DNA of 8,949 nucleotides from JAKLFA01 sp964450385 (GTDB taxonomy: Bacteria > Omnitrophota > Gorgyraeia > Zapsychrales > JANLHA01). Shown here piece after piece: positions 1 to 7,245 of the stretch; position 1 is the stretch's first letter, and the number at the start of each line of letters is the position of its first letter. The position numbers and the translations under genes are program-made. The notes beneath the pieces are model-generated. The model searched no databases. It saw nothing but the letters and a program-made list of their open reading frames with translations, and was not told where the DNA came from. Location: the NCBI GenBank assembly GCA_964450385.1, contig CAYVEC010000039.1, positions 1 to 8,949 on the forward strand, in the 5' to 3' direction.

Positions 1-865
1 TGCACTTAGAGGGCTTTGCCCAACCACGCCTCGAGTCCAACGTGGGGAGCCATTTCTTAACCTCCAGCGCACCACCGCTGGAGTGGTTACTATCAAGTGG
101 TAATAGCCCTTTTTGAGCTTCTTGTTCAAAGAGGGCTATTTCTATTTCTGAGGGTGTCCACGATACCCGTTCCACGAAGAGGGGCAATAGATCCTTGATC
201 TCCTGCGGTTCTCCGGCGTCATAGATCTGGCTGAACTTGGTCAGTGACTGGTACATGACCTGAGCGTTCATCGTCTGCTGCTGGACCCGTCCGATCTCAA
301 AATCAATGCTTTGGATGTCGCTCTCGACCTGATCTTGTTGGGATTCGAGCTCCTGAAGTTCCAGTGTAATGGACTTGACGCCTTTGAGGGTGGGATTAGC
401 GGAGACATTGCGCACGATGTTCTTGATCTTCGCATTGATCCCGGTAAGTTTAACTTCTTGAATCTTCCTGTCCTTCTTTAAGCTGGCAAGTATGGAGCTG
501 GTATCTTTATTGGCCTCGTCCACAATATCCTGGAGCCGTTTTTTATCAGAGCTCATGTTCCGTATCTCCGCCAGGACGACTTTTTCAAGCTGTTCAGCAG
601 GAACATACTTCATCTTACAGGCAGACTTACCCTTGCGGGCGTTTTGAGTGCATTGGTAGTAATAGCAAAGACCATTCCGGCCAGTGCTGTACTTGGTGGA
701 CATGTAGTTGCCGCACCAACCACACTTGAGCAGTCCCTGTAAAAGGAACGTACTCTGCAGATGGTTTAATTTAGGGGTGGGGTCATTCCCACTGTGAATT
801 AGAGTTTTGGGGCCATTGTTAATTGTTTTCCCTGCTCCAAGCAGATTCCTGAACTTTTCAAGTTT
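1..865 (-). pseudogene. large serine recombinase, C-terminal part (5'-truncated; 3' end beyond window)
   Basis: An uninterrupted minus-strand frame of 288 codons runs from 865 to the left edge. Its start resembles the region just before the zinc ribbon of large serine recombinases (FLLQGLLKCGWCG near 750-710). A zinc-ribbon-like set of cysteines follows: CGWC, then YYYQC, then SACK. After this comes a long charged, Gln/Glu/Lys-rich stretch that should form the coiled coil, and the typical late motif IKDLLPLFVERV near 200-165. Such enzymes integrate, excise or invert mobile DNA. The N-terminal catalytic Ser domain (about 150 residues) and most of the central recombinase domain are absent. The frame is closed upstream by TAG at 868-866 and further stops, and no ATG precedes the zinc ribbon. 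The other two frames upstream do not read like the missing domains, so this looks like a truncated remnant rather than a single frameshift. An assembly join at the adjacent G9 run is the alternative. Family assignment is secure; the broken state is seen directly. Confidence 0.85.
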
Positions 866-991
866 CTATAATTTTTAGAGAATGGCGGGGGGGGGTCAAG
901 GTGCGTTTGAAATATAAATTTCTTGCACCGTAGGGGGTTTTGCATTAAAGTACAAAAGATTTTTCACGCCTATTTTTCAACCTAGAGCCGC
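866..991. other. junction and intergenic stretch with G9 homopolymer
   Basis: This 126-base gap separates the divergent recombinase remnant from the radical SAM gene. It contains stop codons in the recombinase frame, a run of nine G at 887-895, and AT-rich sequence. A short GGTGC/GCACC inverted repeat (900-904 and 925-929, 20-base loop) is present but too weak to call. No gene is visible. Confidence 0.6.
923..951 (+). promoter_or_regulatory. weak candidate promoter for the radical SAM gene
   Basis: TTGCAC (923-928) and TAAAGT (946-951) are 17 bases apart, 40 bases before the ATG at 992. Spacing is right but each hexamer is a partial match, so this is only a candidate. Confidence 0.3.
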
Positions 992-2053
992 ATGATGATT
1001 ATCATAAGAACACTGCTTAGCCGATTGAGAACGGTGCGCGATTACACGATCAATTATTTTAGCTATGGGATCCTTGGGAGTCGAATACGGATCAGCGCAT
1101 CATCGCTCTGCCAGCTTGCATGCCCCGCGTGTGATCGTCACAAGATCGAGACCGAGGCCATCGGCTGCGGATATCTGACCCTGGCTAATTTTGAAAGGTT
1201 TATTGATGCACACCCAACCTTTCGACGCGTTGAGCTTTCACATCAGGGGGAGCCGTTCCTCAACCCGGAGCTCGCGGCGATCATCGGGCATGCCCACAAA
1301 AAAAAGGTGACTATTTCGATCGCAAACGGGGCCAATTTAAACACGGTTAGCGATGAGACTTTAGAGGCCCTCGTTAAATTCCAGGTGCGCGTTCTTAACG
1401 TCTCGATCGATGGCGCGTGTGATGAGACCTATAAGATTTATCGTCGGGGCGGGGATTTCCATCGCGTCATCGAGCATATTGAAAAGATCAATGCCTACAA
1501 GGCGCGTTATCATAGCCAATATCCTGAGCTGGGATGGTTGTTTATTCTCTTTGGCCACAATGAGAATGAGGTTGAGGCTGCCCGCACCCTTGCTAAAAAG
1601 TTGAATATGCAGTTTCATTTGAAGTTTAACTGGAGCAAGACCTATGCCCCGTTAATTAACCCTGATATCGCCCGCCGGGAATTTGGGGCGGCGGATCGTT
1701 GGGAATACCGTAAGATCAGTGATCATAAGAGATATATGTTTTCTTGTCGGCAGCTTTGGTCGAATGTCCAGATCAATTGGGACGGGGCCGTCTTAGGATG
1801 CTGTTCGAATAAGACCCGCCGTTTTGGCAATGCTTTTACGGATGGGTTAAGAGCGTGTTTAAAAAGCCGCCCCTACCAGGCGTGCCTACGGCTTGTGACA
1901 GGGCAGACTTCGTTGCCTAGTGATCGGTCGGCCGATCCGTGCTCCCAGTGTCACAAGTTCGCGGAGATTCAAGAGGGGGGGGCATATTTCGAGCCCCCGA
2001 CATTTTTTAAGTTTGTAGGATTGTGCCGTGATGCTTTGTTGGGGAAACAATGA
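992..2053 (+). CDS. radical SAM/SPASM domain protein
   Basis: This 353-residue protein carries the radical SAM cluster motif as CQLACPAC (C40, C44, C47; C-x3-C-x2-C). A GEP segment (SHQGEPFLNP) follows near residue 85, a place where SAM-binding residues usually lie. The C-terminal part has a SPASM-type cysteine set: C252 in FSCRQLW, C270-C271 after NWDGAVLG, and C317-x2-C320. SPASM proteins use extra Fe-S clusters and often modify peptides, proteins or small molecules, or act in cofactor and cell-surface biosynthesis. No peptide substrate, maturase partner or biosynthetic operon is visible here, so the substrate is unknown. The ATG at 992 is followed directly by a second ATG, and the upstream sequence (TAGAG) is a poor ribosome binding site. 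The length and the position of the Cys motif support a start in this area. A methyltransferase lies two genes downstream, but with a promoter-containing gap between, so a shared function is not shown. Confidence 0.85.
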   Translation: MMIIIRTLLSRLRTVRDYTINYFSYGILGSRIRISASSLCQLACPACDRHKIETEAIGCGYLTLANFERFIDAHPTFRRVELSHQGEPFLNPELAAIIGHAHKKKVTISIANGANLNTVSDETLEALVKFQVRVLNVSIDGACDETYKIYRRGGDFHRVIEHIEKINAYKARYHSQYPELGWLFILFGHNENEVEAARTLAKKLNMQFHLKFNWSKTYAPLINPDIARREFGAADRWEYRKISDHKRYMFSCRQLWSNVQINWDGAVLGCCSNKTRRFGNAFTDGLRACLKSRPYQACLRLVTGQTSLPSDRSADPCSQCHKFAEIQEGGAYFEPPTFFKFVGLCRDALLGKQ

Positions 2054-2129
2054 CGGGTAGATAGATCGTTGTTGTTGCTTCAGGTGGAGTTTTTTATCGC
2101 GCTCTGAGGGAAATTTTTTCACGCCGACT

Positions 2130-2157
2130 TTGGGGGGAAAATTATGTATGGTATACT
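2130..2157 (+). promoter_or_regulatory. extended -10 promoter candidate upstream of crcB
   Basis: TATACT at 2152-2157 is preceded by TG plus one base (TGGTATACT), an extended -10 element, which makes a poor -35 tolerable (TTGGGG at 2130-2135, 16-base spacer). It lies 119 bases before the crcB ATG. The 223-base gap 2054-2276 holds no other gene that I can support, and no clear terminator for the preceding gene. Confidence 0.45.
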
Positions 2158-2276
2158 AACACCGTTCTTCATCACGGCTGTAGTTTTTTGATTTTGGCAG
2201 GCAGTGAGTTAATGAATAATGATTGCATTGATCGATGGATGATTCGAATGGGCTGGCAAGGAAGGGGATGAACGAT

Positions 2277-2663
2277 ATGTTTCGGGTTTTTATCGTCGCA
2301 TTAGGAGGGGCCATTGGCAGCGTCTTGCGATACGCCGTTGGGAGTCTTGATGCGCGGCTGTCATTAGGAGTTTTTCCGGTGGGCACTTTGGCTGTTAATG
2401 TGTCAGGGAGCCTTATTATTGGATTTTTATGGGGGCTGTTTGACCGAGGGATGATTTCGCCAGCGGTCCGGTCGTTTATCTTTATCGGTTTGCTCGGTGG
2501 ATACACAACGTTTTCAACGTTCAGCCTGGAGACATTTAACTTGATGCGTAATGGGGAGTACCGTGCCGCGGTATTGAACATCGGTCTTTCCGTCGGCTTG
2601 AGCATCCTGGGCGTTTGTTTGGGATTTGTTTTATCGAGAACAGCTTTGGCCGTGTATCGGTAG
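2277..2663 (+). CDS. crcB: fluoride ion channel CrcB/Fluc
   Basis: The 128-residue product is a small four-helix membrane protein of the usual Fluc length. Family motifs appear in order: GGAIGSVLRY at the N-terminus, GTLAVNVSGSLIIG in the second helix, and GGYTTFSTFSLE in the third. The TTFSTFS track holds the phenylalanines and the Na+-binding region of dual-topology Fluc channels. The channel exports fluoride passively as an antiparallel homodimer in the inner membrane, so one gene is enough. I chose the ATG at 2277 because it gives the standard short N-terminus (MFRVFIVALGG) and has GAAGGGG 9 bases upstream. ATGs at 2268 and 2235 are in frame and would add 3 and 14 residues. I searched the upstream gap for the conserved fluoride riboswitch core and did not find it, so fluoride-dependent control is not evident. 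The next gene starts 52 bases downstream, possibly in the same transcript. Confidence 0.93.
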   Translation: MFRVFIVALGGAIGSVLRYAVGSLDARLSLGVFPVGTLAVNVSGSLIIGFLWGLFDRGMISPAVRSFIFIGLLGGYTTFSTFSLETFNLMRNGEYRAAVLNIGLSVGLSILGVCLGFVLSRTALAVYR

Positions 2664-2715
2664 TAGAGCGATTGTAAGTATGTGGGTGCCGTTTAGGATG
2701 GGACGGGAATTGAAA

Positions 2716-3435
2716 ATGAAAAAGACCTTTGTTGAGCACTTCACTTTTACTGCCAGAAAACTGCGCGCACGGGCACTGTTCCGGGCCTTAGACCGGTTTT
2801 GTTCAGGTGATGTCCTTGACGTGGGGGGGCGGGATTTTTTTACGGTGATCCGGCGGAGGCTGAATTTTAACTCCTGGACAACCCTGGAATATGCCCGAAC
2901 GGCTGCAGAGGGCCTTGACGACCCGCGGTTCCGGCTTGTGTATGGTGACGGTTGCGCGATGCCTTTTGCGGAGAGTGCTTTCGATACCGTTCTTAATATT
3001 CAGGTGCTTGAACACGTGATGGAACCGAATCGTATGGTATCGGAGATCGCGCGTGTTCTAAAACCCTCCGGTCACGCGGTCTTTCTTATTCCCCAAACTG
3101 CTGTGTTGCATGAGCTGCCGGCGCATTATTATAATTTTACACGGTTTTGGATTGAGCGGGCCATGACAGCGAATGGCCTCCGCATTGTTGATCTTCAGCC
3201 GATCGGCGGGGTCTGGTCATCGATGGCGTCACATCTTGTGTATTTTTTCTTTCAAGGGGCGCGGTTGAAAGGGATGTCGGGGCCAGAATTTCAAAGGAGT
3301 CTTGCGTTTTATTTGTTGTTGCCGTTCATGGTTGTTTATGCGGCGGTCAGCATCCCGATTTGTTTGCTGTTTAGCTTGGGCGACCTTGAGGAAGAACCGA
3401 ACAATCATCTTGTTGTCGTGCGCAAAGAGCGTTGA
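2716..3435 (+). CDS. class I SAM-dependent methyltransferase with a C-terminal hydrophobic segment
   Basis: The 239-residue product has a Rossmann-type methyltransferase core: motif I DVLDVGGRD (residues 32-40), an acidic residue after strand 2 (LEYA), GDGCAMPF (78-84), VLNIQVLEHV (92-101), then IARVLKPSGHAVFLIP (111-126). This is the Methyltransf_11/23 pattern. The VLEHV plus HYYNFTRFW arrangement is common in methyltransferases near cell-surface polysaccharide or lipid genes. Residues about 198-220 are strongly hydrophobic and could anchor the enzyme to the membrane, which suggests a lipid-linked or envelope substrate; that is inference. The acceptor is unknown. The ATG at 2716 is favoured because GGGACGGGA sits 7 bases upstream. 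Upstream in-frame ATGs at 2698 and 2626 exist, but the latter would overlap crcB by 38 bases. Motif I has GG where many enzymes have GxGxG, a tolerated variant. Confidence 0.85.
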   Translation: MKKTFVEHFTFTARKLRARALFRALDRFCSGDVLDVGGRDFFTVIRRRLNFNSWTTLEYARTAAEGLDDPRFRLVYGDGCAMPFAESAFDTVLNIQVLEHVMEPNRMVSEIARVLKPSGHAVFLIPQTAVLHELPAHYYNFTRFWIERAMTANGLRIVDLQPIGGVWSSMASHLVYFFFQGARLKGMSGPEFQRSLAFYLLLPFMVVYAAVSIPICLLFSLGDLEEEPNNHLVVVRKER

Positions 3436-3489
3436 GTGGGAGAGTTTGTGTTTGTGGTTTGATGTATCGATCGTGGCATAGGGGCGGAC

Positions 3490-4308
3490 ATGTTCGAAAA
3501 TATTTCTACGGCTCAAATTATGATGGCGTTTGGTTTGACGGCCGTGGCTGGCTTGTCAACCGGCATCGGGAGCATGGTGGCGCTCTTCGCCCGTGGTCTT
3601 AACCACCGGATGCTTTCCGGGGCCCTCGGGTTCGCGGCCGGGGTGATGATCTATGTCTCGCTCGTTGAAATTTTCGCAAAGGCCCAACGGAACCTCATAG
3701 ACGTCTTTGGCCACCGCCTTGGGAGCTGGGCCACGGTCGTGGCGTTCTTTGGCGGGATATTGATCGTCGCGGTCATTGATCGGCTCATTCCAGAGTCGGA
3801 GAACCCGCATGAGATTCATCACTTAAAGGAGAAGGCCGAAGGGGCGGGCACGCCAGCAGCTCTTCACCGGACCGGGGTCTTTGTGGCCCTTGCGATTGCG
3901 ATCCATAATTTTCCCGAGGGCCTGGCCACGTTTATGAGCGCGCTCGGGGATATGCGGCTAGGGTTTGTTATTGCGGTCGCGATCGCGGTCCACAACATCC
4001 CGGAAGGGATCGCGGTCGCGGTCCCGATCTATTACGCGACGGGTGACAAGCGTAAGGCGTTCTTTTATTCGTTTCTATCCGGACTCGCGGAGCCGCTCGG
4101 GGCCCTGATCGGCTTTGTTCTTTTTAGGCCGTTTTTCAGCCCCGCGGTCTTTGGCGCGCTTTTTGCGGGAGTGGCGGGGATCATGGTCTTTATTTCGATT
4201 GACGAGCTCGTCCCATCGGCCGAGGAATACGGGGAGCATCATTATTGTATTTACGGGTTTATCGCGGGCATGGCCGTGATGGCCTTGAGTCTCTTGCTTT
4301 TTATTTAA
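3490..4308 (+). CDS. zupT: ZIP-family divalent metal transporter ZupT
   Basis: The 272-residue product is close in length to E. coli ZupT (257). It has about eight hydrophobic segments and both signature metal-binding helices: HNFPEG (residues 139-144) and HNIPEG (168-173). These His/Asn/Glu residues form the transport site in ZIP proteins. The cytoplasmic loop between helices 3 and 4 holds a short His cluster (HEIHH, 107-111), also typical. The protein moves zinc, and often iron, manganese or cobalt, into the cytoplasm; the exact substrate range cannot be read from sequence. The ATG at 3490 follows AGGGGCGGAC. The gene starts 54 bases after the methyltransferase gene and lies 28 bases before the DUF2294 gene. 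I see no Fur- or Zur-like operator that I would defend. Confidence 0.93.
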   Translation: MFENISTAQIMMAFGLTAVAGLSTGIGSMVALFARGLNHRMLSGALGFAAGVMIYVSLVEIFAKAQRNLIDVFGHRLGSWATVVAFFGGILIVAVIDRLIPESENPHEIHHLKEKAEGAGTPAALHRTGVFVALAIAIHNFPEGLATFMSALGDMRLGFVIAVAIAVHNIPEGIAVAVPIYYATGDKRKAFFYSFLSGLAEPLGALIGFVLFRPFFSPAVFGALFAGVAGIMVFISIDELVPSAEEYGEHHYCIYGFIAGMAVMALSLLLFI

Positions 4309-4336
4309 TAATGCTAGTAAGAAAGGGATCGGGCAC

Positions 4337-4711
4337 ATGAACGGACCGACCAAAGGCCAGATCGAGGCGCAGATCAGCGAGGCAATCATCCGGTTTGAAA
4401 AGGAATACATGGGCCGTGGCCCTAAGGAAACCCGGACCTATATTCTTGATGATCTCATCCTGGTGCGGCTGAAAGGCGTTCTGACGCCCGCTGAAGAACA
4501 TCTCTCGAAGACCAAAGAAGGCGCGGATCTCATTAAGCGGACGCGCGTGAATTTGCTTGAAGGGGCATCGGCGGTGCTCGACCGGATCATTTTTGATATT
4601 ACCGGGAGTAATATCCTGAGCCTGCATTCTGACATCAGCACCAAGACTGGAGAACGGGTGATCGTGTTTGCCCTTAACCGTGATTTTCAGGAAAAATTTC
4701 CATCGGAATAA
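4337..4711 (+). CDS. DUF2294 / MpsC-like protein
   Basis: The 124-residue soluble protein matches the DUF2294 family (PF10057) across its whole length. Recognisable segments are KGQIEAQISEAIIRFEKEYMGRGPKETR at the N-terminus (here split: KGQIEAQISEAI, then FEKEYMGRGP), LVRLKGVLTPAEEHL in the middle, and the C-terminal SDISTKTGERVIVFAL. The family includes MpsC, encoded with the MpsAB bicarbonate uptake system of Staphylococcus, but its own biochemical role is not established. No mpsA/mpsB partner is in this window. The start at 4337 is supported by AAGGGA about 8-12 bases upstream and by alignment of the N-terminal motif. The 28-base gap from zupT suggests co-transcription. The gene is followed within 5 bases by a promoter and, after 100 bases, by a strong terminator. 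Confidence 0.85.
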   Translation: MNGPTKGQIEAQISEAIIRFEKEYMGRGPKETRTYILDDLILVRLKGVLTPAEEHLSKTKEGADLIKRTRVNLLEGASAVLDRIIFDITGSNILSLHSDISTKTGERVIVFALNRDFQEKFPSE

Positions 4712-4715
4712 GGGG

Positions 4716-4746
4716 TTGACATTTCAAGATAATTTGGTAATATGAT
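4716..4746 (+). promoter_or_regulatory. promoter upstream of the structured leader/sRNA
   Basis: A perfect -35 TTGACA lies at 4716-4721. Two overlapping -10 choices follow: TAATAT at 4738-4743 (16-base spacer) or TATGAT at 4741-4746 (19-base spacer, better hexamer). Transcription would begin near 4750, only about 110 bases before the terminator at 4812-4859. Confidence 0.6.
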
Positions 4747-4810
4747 GCGCGCAAGTGAGACCTGGACGACTAAGGCAAAGATTTCGGAGCATGAAATTGT
4801 TGCAAAGTAA
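4742..4810 (+). CDS. possible 22-codon leader peptide
   Basis: ATG-ATG at 4742 opens a frame that begins MMRASETW and ends EIVAK, with TAA at 4808-4810, one base before the terminator stem. The placement is what a leader peptide would show. Against it: no ribosome binding site is visible, and the ATG overlaps the -10 element, so a transcript from the promoter at 4716 would start inside the frame. It would need an upstream transcript to be translated. Low confidence. Confidence 0.15.
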   Translation: MMRASETWTTKAKISEHEIVAK

Positions 4811-4859
4811 GCCAGCATCAGACACGCGGCCCGGGCCGTGCTCATGATGCTGGTTTTTT
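4750..4859 (+). ncRNA. putative attenuator leader or small RNA (about 110 nt)
   Basis: Promoter and terminator define a short transcript of about 110 nt. Inside it, GCAA-A-GATTTC (4775-4785) pairs with GAAATT-G-TTGC (4793-4803) around a 7-base loop, giving ten pairs with one mismatch. The terminator hairpin comes 8 bases later. The terminator ends only 10 bases before the ribosome binding site of the HprK/PEPCK-like gene, which is where a transcription attenuator would sit. I do not recognise a known riboswitch class in it, and I found no convincing anti-terminator pairing. A free-standing sRNA, or a terminator that merely closes the upstream operon, are the alternatives. Confidence 0.4.
4812..4859 (+). 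terminator. rho-independent terminator
   Basis: CCAGCATCA (4812-4820) pairs perfectly with TGATGCTGG (4845-4853), followed by six T (4854-4859). A GC-rich inner sequence (CGGCCCGGGCCG) can extend the hairpin. There is no T-run on the other side, so it acts on the plus strand. It closes the DUF2294 operon or acts conditionally ahead of the next gene. Confidence 0.85.
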
Positions 4860-4881
4860 ATGTATGACGAAAGGGATATCG

Positions 4882-6639
4882 ATGGAAAAGCTGTCATTTG
4901 AGATCTTGGATCGAAAGATTCTCCTCTGGATCGGGGACCGGATCTGCGAGACCCCGGATGAGTTGTTGGGGAACCCGCTCTTTAAGCTTGTTTTGCGGAA
5001 TGCCATTCGGGATCTTGAACACAAGGATTCCCCGCTCGTATCGATCTTCGGGATCGAGGGCCCAACGAAGGCAAGGATTAATGACCTGGTGGAGGTCCTG
5101 ACGCTTCTCACGAAGATGAAGGGCGCGTATGTCCCCAAAATCGTGAAAGGGGCCGAGGTCTTTTTCAAAAACAAAGAGGCCTTTCATGATTTTGTTGAAT
5201 ACGTCTATAACTATTGGCGGAGTTTCGATCGGTTTGTGATCTGCTCATCTCATCAGAGTTCGATCGATAAAAAACCCTACCGTACGTTTAATAACACGAT
5301 TGAGCAGCTCATGCATCTGGTGCGGTCTGTTTATCGTGATATTCAGGAAAATATCACGAATAAGCACCCGAAGATTTATCGTCAGGTTCGGGCCGGGGCT
5401 GAGATCGCAACGATCGCCGTGCCGCTTGATATTCCGTTCGGTCATCCCAAGTTTAAGGCGGTTGGTGCGATCCCTGTGATCCGGCAGATGCTCCTCTATC
5501 CGCCCTTGATTCTTGAACCTCAGATGAACAAGCGAAAAGGGCAGTTCGAACGGGTTGATAAGGACATGATGCCGCGGATATCCATCCGCGACGGGGAATG
5601 GTTGTGTTATCCAGCGAAGGTGGGAAAGTTGATCATCCTCATTTATGTTCATAAGAAATTTTTTGATCTTGGATTCTCTCTCTGCAACCTTTTTGAGCTT
5701 GCGGATGACGCAGACCTCAGGAAAAAACCGGATGCGGTGTATTTCTTCGGCGTTGACCGAAAAGATATTGAGGGACTAGGAAAATCATCCACAGTCTTTT
5801 ATGAGGACCCAAGTGACGGGACATTGATCGCAGCGGTGCCGAATGACGATGAATTTGGCTATTTTGGATACTTAAAAAAGATGGTTCTGACCCTGCATAA
5901 TATTCGGATGATGAAGAAAGGCCGGATGCCGTTTCATGGGGCCCTGGTACGGGTGACCCTGCGTGGGAACACTTCTGCCACGATCCTCTTAATCGGCGAT
6001 ACCGCGGCCGGTAAATCTGAAACCCTTGAGGCCCTTCGCGTCCTGAGCGGGGAGGAGCTCAAAGATATTCTGATTATCGCGGATGATATGGGGACACTGG
6101 AGATCAACCGGCAGGGCCAGGTCATTGGGTACGGGACGGAGATCGGTGCCTTTCTTCGGCTTGATGACATGAATCCGGGATATGCCTTTGGTCAGATCGA
6201 CCGGGCGATCATCATGAGCCCGAGCAAGGTTAATGCCCGGGTCATCCTTCCGGTGACGACGTTTCATGCGGTGGTTAAGGGGCATCCGATCGATTATATT
6301 TTGTACGCGAATAATTATGAAGAGGTCGATGAGGATCATCCGATTATTGAGGAGATCCCATCATGCGAGGCGGCACTTCATATCTTTCGCGAGGGCACGG
6401 TGATGAGCAAGGGGACCACGGCGTTGACAGGGATCGTTCATTCTTATTTTGCCAATATTTTCGGTCCACCCCAATACCGGGCTGTTCATGAGGAGATCGC
6501 GCAGAAATATTTTCAGGCCTTCTTTAAGGCAGGGATCTTTGTGGGTCAGATGCGCACCCGTCTCGGGCTCTCGGGCTATGAGCAGACGGGGCCTCAGGAG
6601 GCAGCCAAGAAACTCTTGGCAATGATTCAGCACCGTTAA
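4882..6639 (+). CDS. HprK/PEPCK-superfamily P-loop protein with large N-terminal region
   Basis: The 585-residue product has a nucleotide-binding core in its C-terminal 40 %. MPFHGALVRV includes H352, and a Walker A loop GDTAAGKSE follows at 372-380 (K378). IIADDMG comes next (D401, D402). This order and spacing (HG-LV, GxxxxGKSE, ADD) is that of HPr kinase/phosphorylase. The later stretch (ILPVTTFHAVV, then TGIVHSYFANIFGPPQ, then FKAGIFVG) looks more like the end of PEP carboxykinase, a related fold. I therefore place it in the HprK/PEPCK superfamily. Phosphotransfer to a protein or metabolite, or a PEP/oxaloacetate reaction, are both possible. HprK is about 310 residues and ATP-PEPCK about 530, so neither fits, and the first 350 residues match no domain I know. 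There is no signal peptide or membrane helix. The start at 4882 has AAAGGGA 6 bases upstream; the ATG at 4864 has no ribosome binding site. The gene lies directly behind a terminator and 20 bases before the carbonic anhydrase-like gene. Confidence 0.75.
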   Translation: MEKLSFEILDRKILLWIGDRICETPDELLGNPLFKLVLRNAIRDLEHKDSPLVSIFGIEGPTKARINDLVEVLTLLTKMKGAYVPKIVKGAEVFFKNKEAFHDFVEYVYNYWRSFDRFVICSSHQSSIDKKPYRTFNNTIEQLMHLVRSVYRDIQENITNKHPKIYRQVRAGAEIATIAVPLDIPFGHPKFKAVGAIPVIRQMLLYPPLILEPQMNKRKGQFERVDKDMMPRISIRDGEWLCYPAKVGKLIILIYVHKKFFDLGFSLCNLFELADDADLRKKPDAVYFFGVDRKDIEGLGKSSTVFYEDPSDGTLIAAVPNDDEFGYFGYLKKMVLTLHNIRMMKKGRMPFHGALVRVTLRGNTSATILLIGDTAAGKSETLEALRVLSGEELKDILIIADDMGTLEINRQGQVIGYGTEIGAFLRLDDMNPGYAFGQIDRAIIMSPSKVNARVILPVTTFHAVVKGHPIDYILYANNYEEVDEDHPIIEEIPSCEAALHIFREGTVMSKGTTALTGIVHSYFANIFGPPQYRAVHEEIAQKYFQAFFKAGIFVGQMRTRLGLSGYEQTGPQEAAKKLLAMIQHR

Positions 6640-6659
6640 TCAAGGAGCCTGTCGCAATC

Positions 6660-7226
6660 ATGACACAAGGTCAGAACCGTTTGCAGCCCCGAAAAAAAAT
6701 GCCGTCCTTGCGGGACTTGCCCGTGATCGATCCGACATCCTATATCGATCCAACGGCGTCTGTGATCGGACTCGTGACGATCGGGCCGCGGGTCTTTGTC
6801 GGACCCGGGGCGGTCATCCGGGCCGATGAGGCGAATAGCCAGATCATTATCAGCGCTGACTGCAATATTCAGGACCGTGTGGTCATTCATTGTCTCAAGA
6901 ACTCGCGGGTCATTCTAGGGGAAGGGGCCTCGGCCTCGCACGGGTGCATTATCCACGGGCCCTGCGAGATCGGCGCCCGGGCCTTTGTCGGATTCAGTTC
7001 CGTTGTCTTTAACGCCGTTGTGGGTTCGGACACAATGATCAAACACCGCTGTTGTGTTGAAGGGGTCACGATCGGCGCCTCGCGCCTCGTCGAAAGTGGA
7101 GGCGCGGTCACGGATCAGGACGTGGCCGACGGTCTCGCCAGGGTTCTGCCATGCCACCGTGATTTTATCCACCAGGTCGTTATGACCAACCATCAGCTCG
7201 TTGCCCTTTACAAGGATCAGGCCTGA
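6660..7226 (+). CDS. gamma-class carbonic anhydrase-like left-handed beta-helix protein
   Basis: The 188-residue protein shows hexapeptide repeats of a left-handed beta-helix (for example IGLVTIGPRVFVGPGAVIRADE) and then the metal ligands of gamma-carbonic anhydrases: H77 (VVIHC), and H94 and H99 in SHGCIIHGP. The H-x4-H spacing matches His117/His122 of the archaeal enzyme Cam. R54 and E57 in IRADE, and Q71-D72 in NIQDR, correspond to other conserved Cam active-site residues. The acidic loop with Cam's proton-shuttle Glu84 is absent, as in CamH and many CcmM-type forms. All residues needed to bind Zn or Fe and hydrate CO2 appear present, but many family members are inactive in vitro. It differs from acyltransferase hexapeptide proteins by the NIQD and His triad. 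AAGGAG lies 12 bases before the ATG, a little far. The 20-base gap to the upstream gene suggests one transcript. It is followed by a promoter for the dehydrogenase. Confidence 0.85.
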   Translation: MTQGQNRLQPRKKMPSLRDLPVIDPTSYIDPTASVIGLVTIGPRVFVGPGAVIRADEANSQIIISADCNIQDRVVIHCLKNSRVILGEGASASHGCIIHGPCEIGARAFVGFSSVVFNAVVGSDTMIKHRCCVEGVTIGASRLVESGGAVTDQDVADGLARVLPCHRDFIHQVVMTNHQLVALYKDQA

Positions 7227-7245
7227 CGCCGTACCCGGGTTTTTC

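Noticed and set aside
1361..1618. Minus-strand reading frames inside the plus-strand genes
   Set aside because: This and similar antisense frames lie wholly within well-supported genes, lack ribosome binding sites and show no family motifs.
2054..2276. Fluoride riboswitch upstream of crcB
   Set aside because: The gap is long enough, but I could not find the conserved GGxGATGGxxTTCGCC-type 5' core or the downstream pairing segments.
2626..2715. Longer N-terminus of the methyltransferase starting inside crcB
   Set aside because: It would overlap crcB, has no ribosome binding site at 2626, and the extra residues do not look like part of the fold; the start at 2716 has a good ribosome binding site.
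4791..4847. Second tiny ORF (18 codons, MKLLQSKPA...) reading into the terminator
   Set aside because: GGAG lies only one base before the ATG, too close for use, and the frame overlaps the hairpin and terminator.
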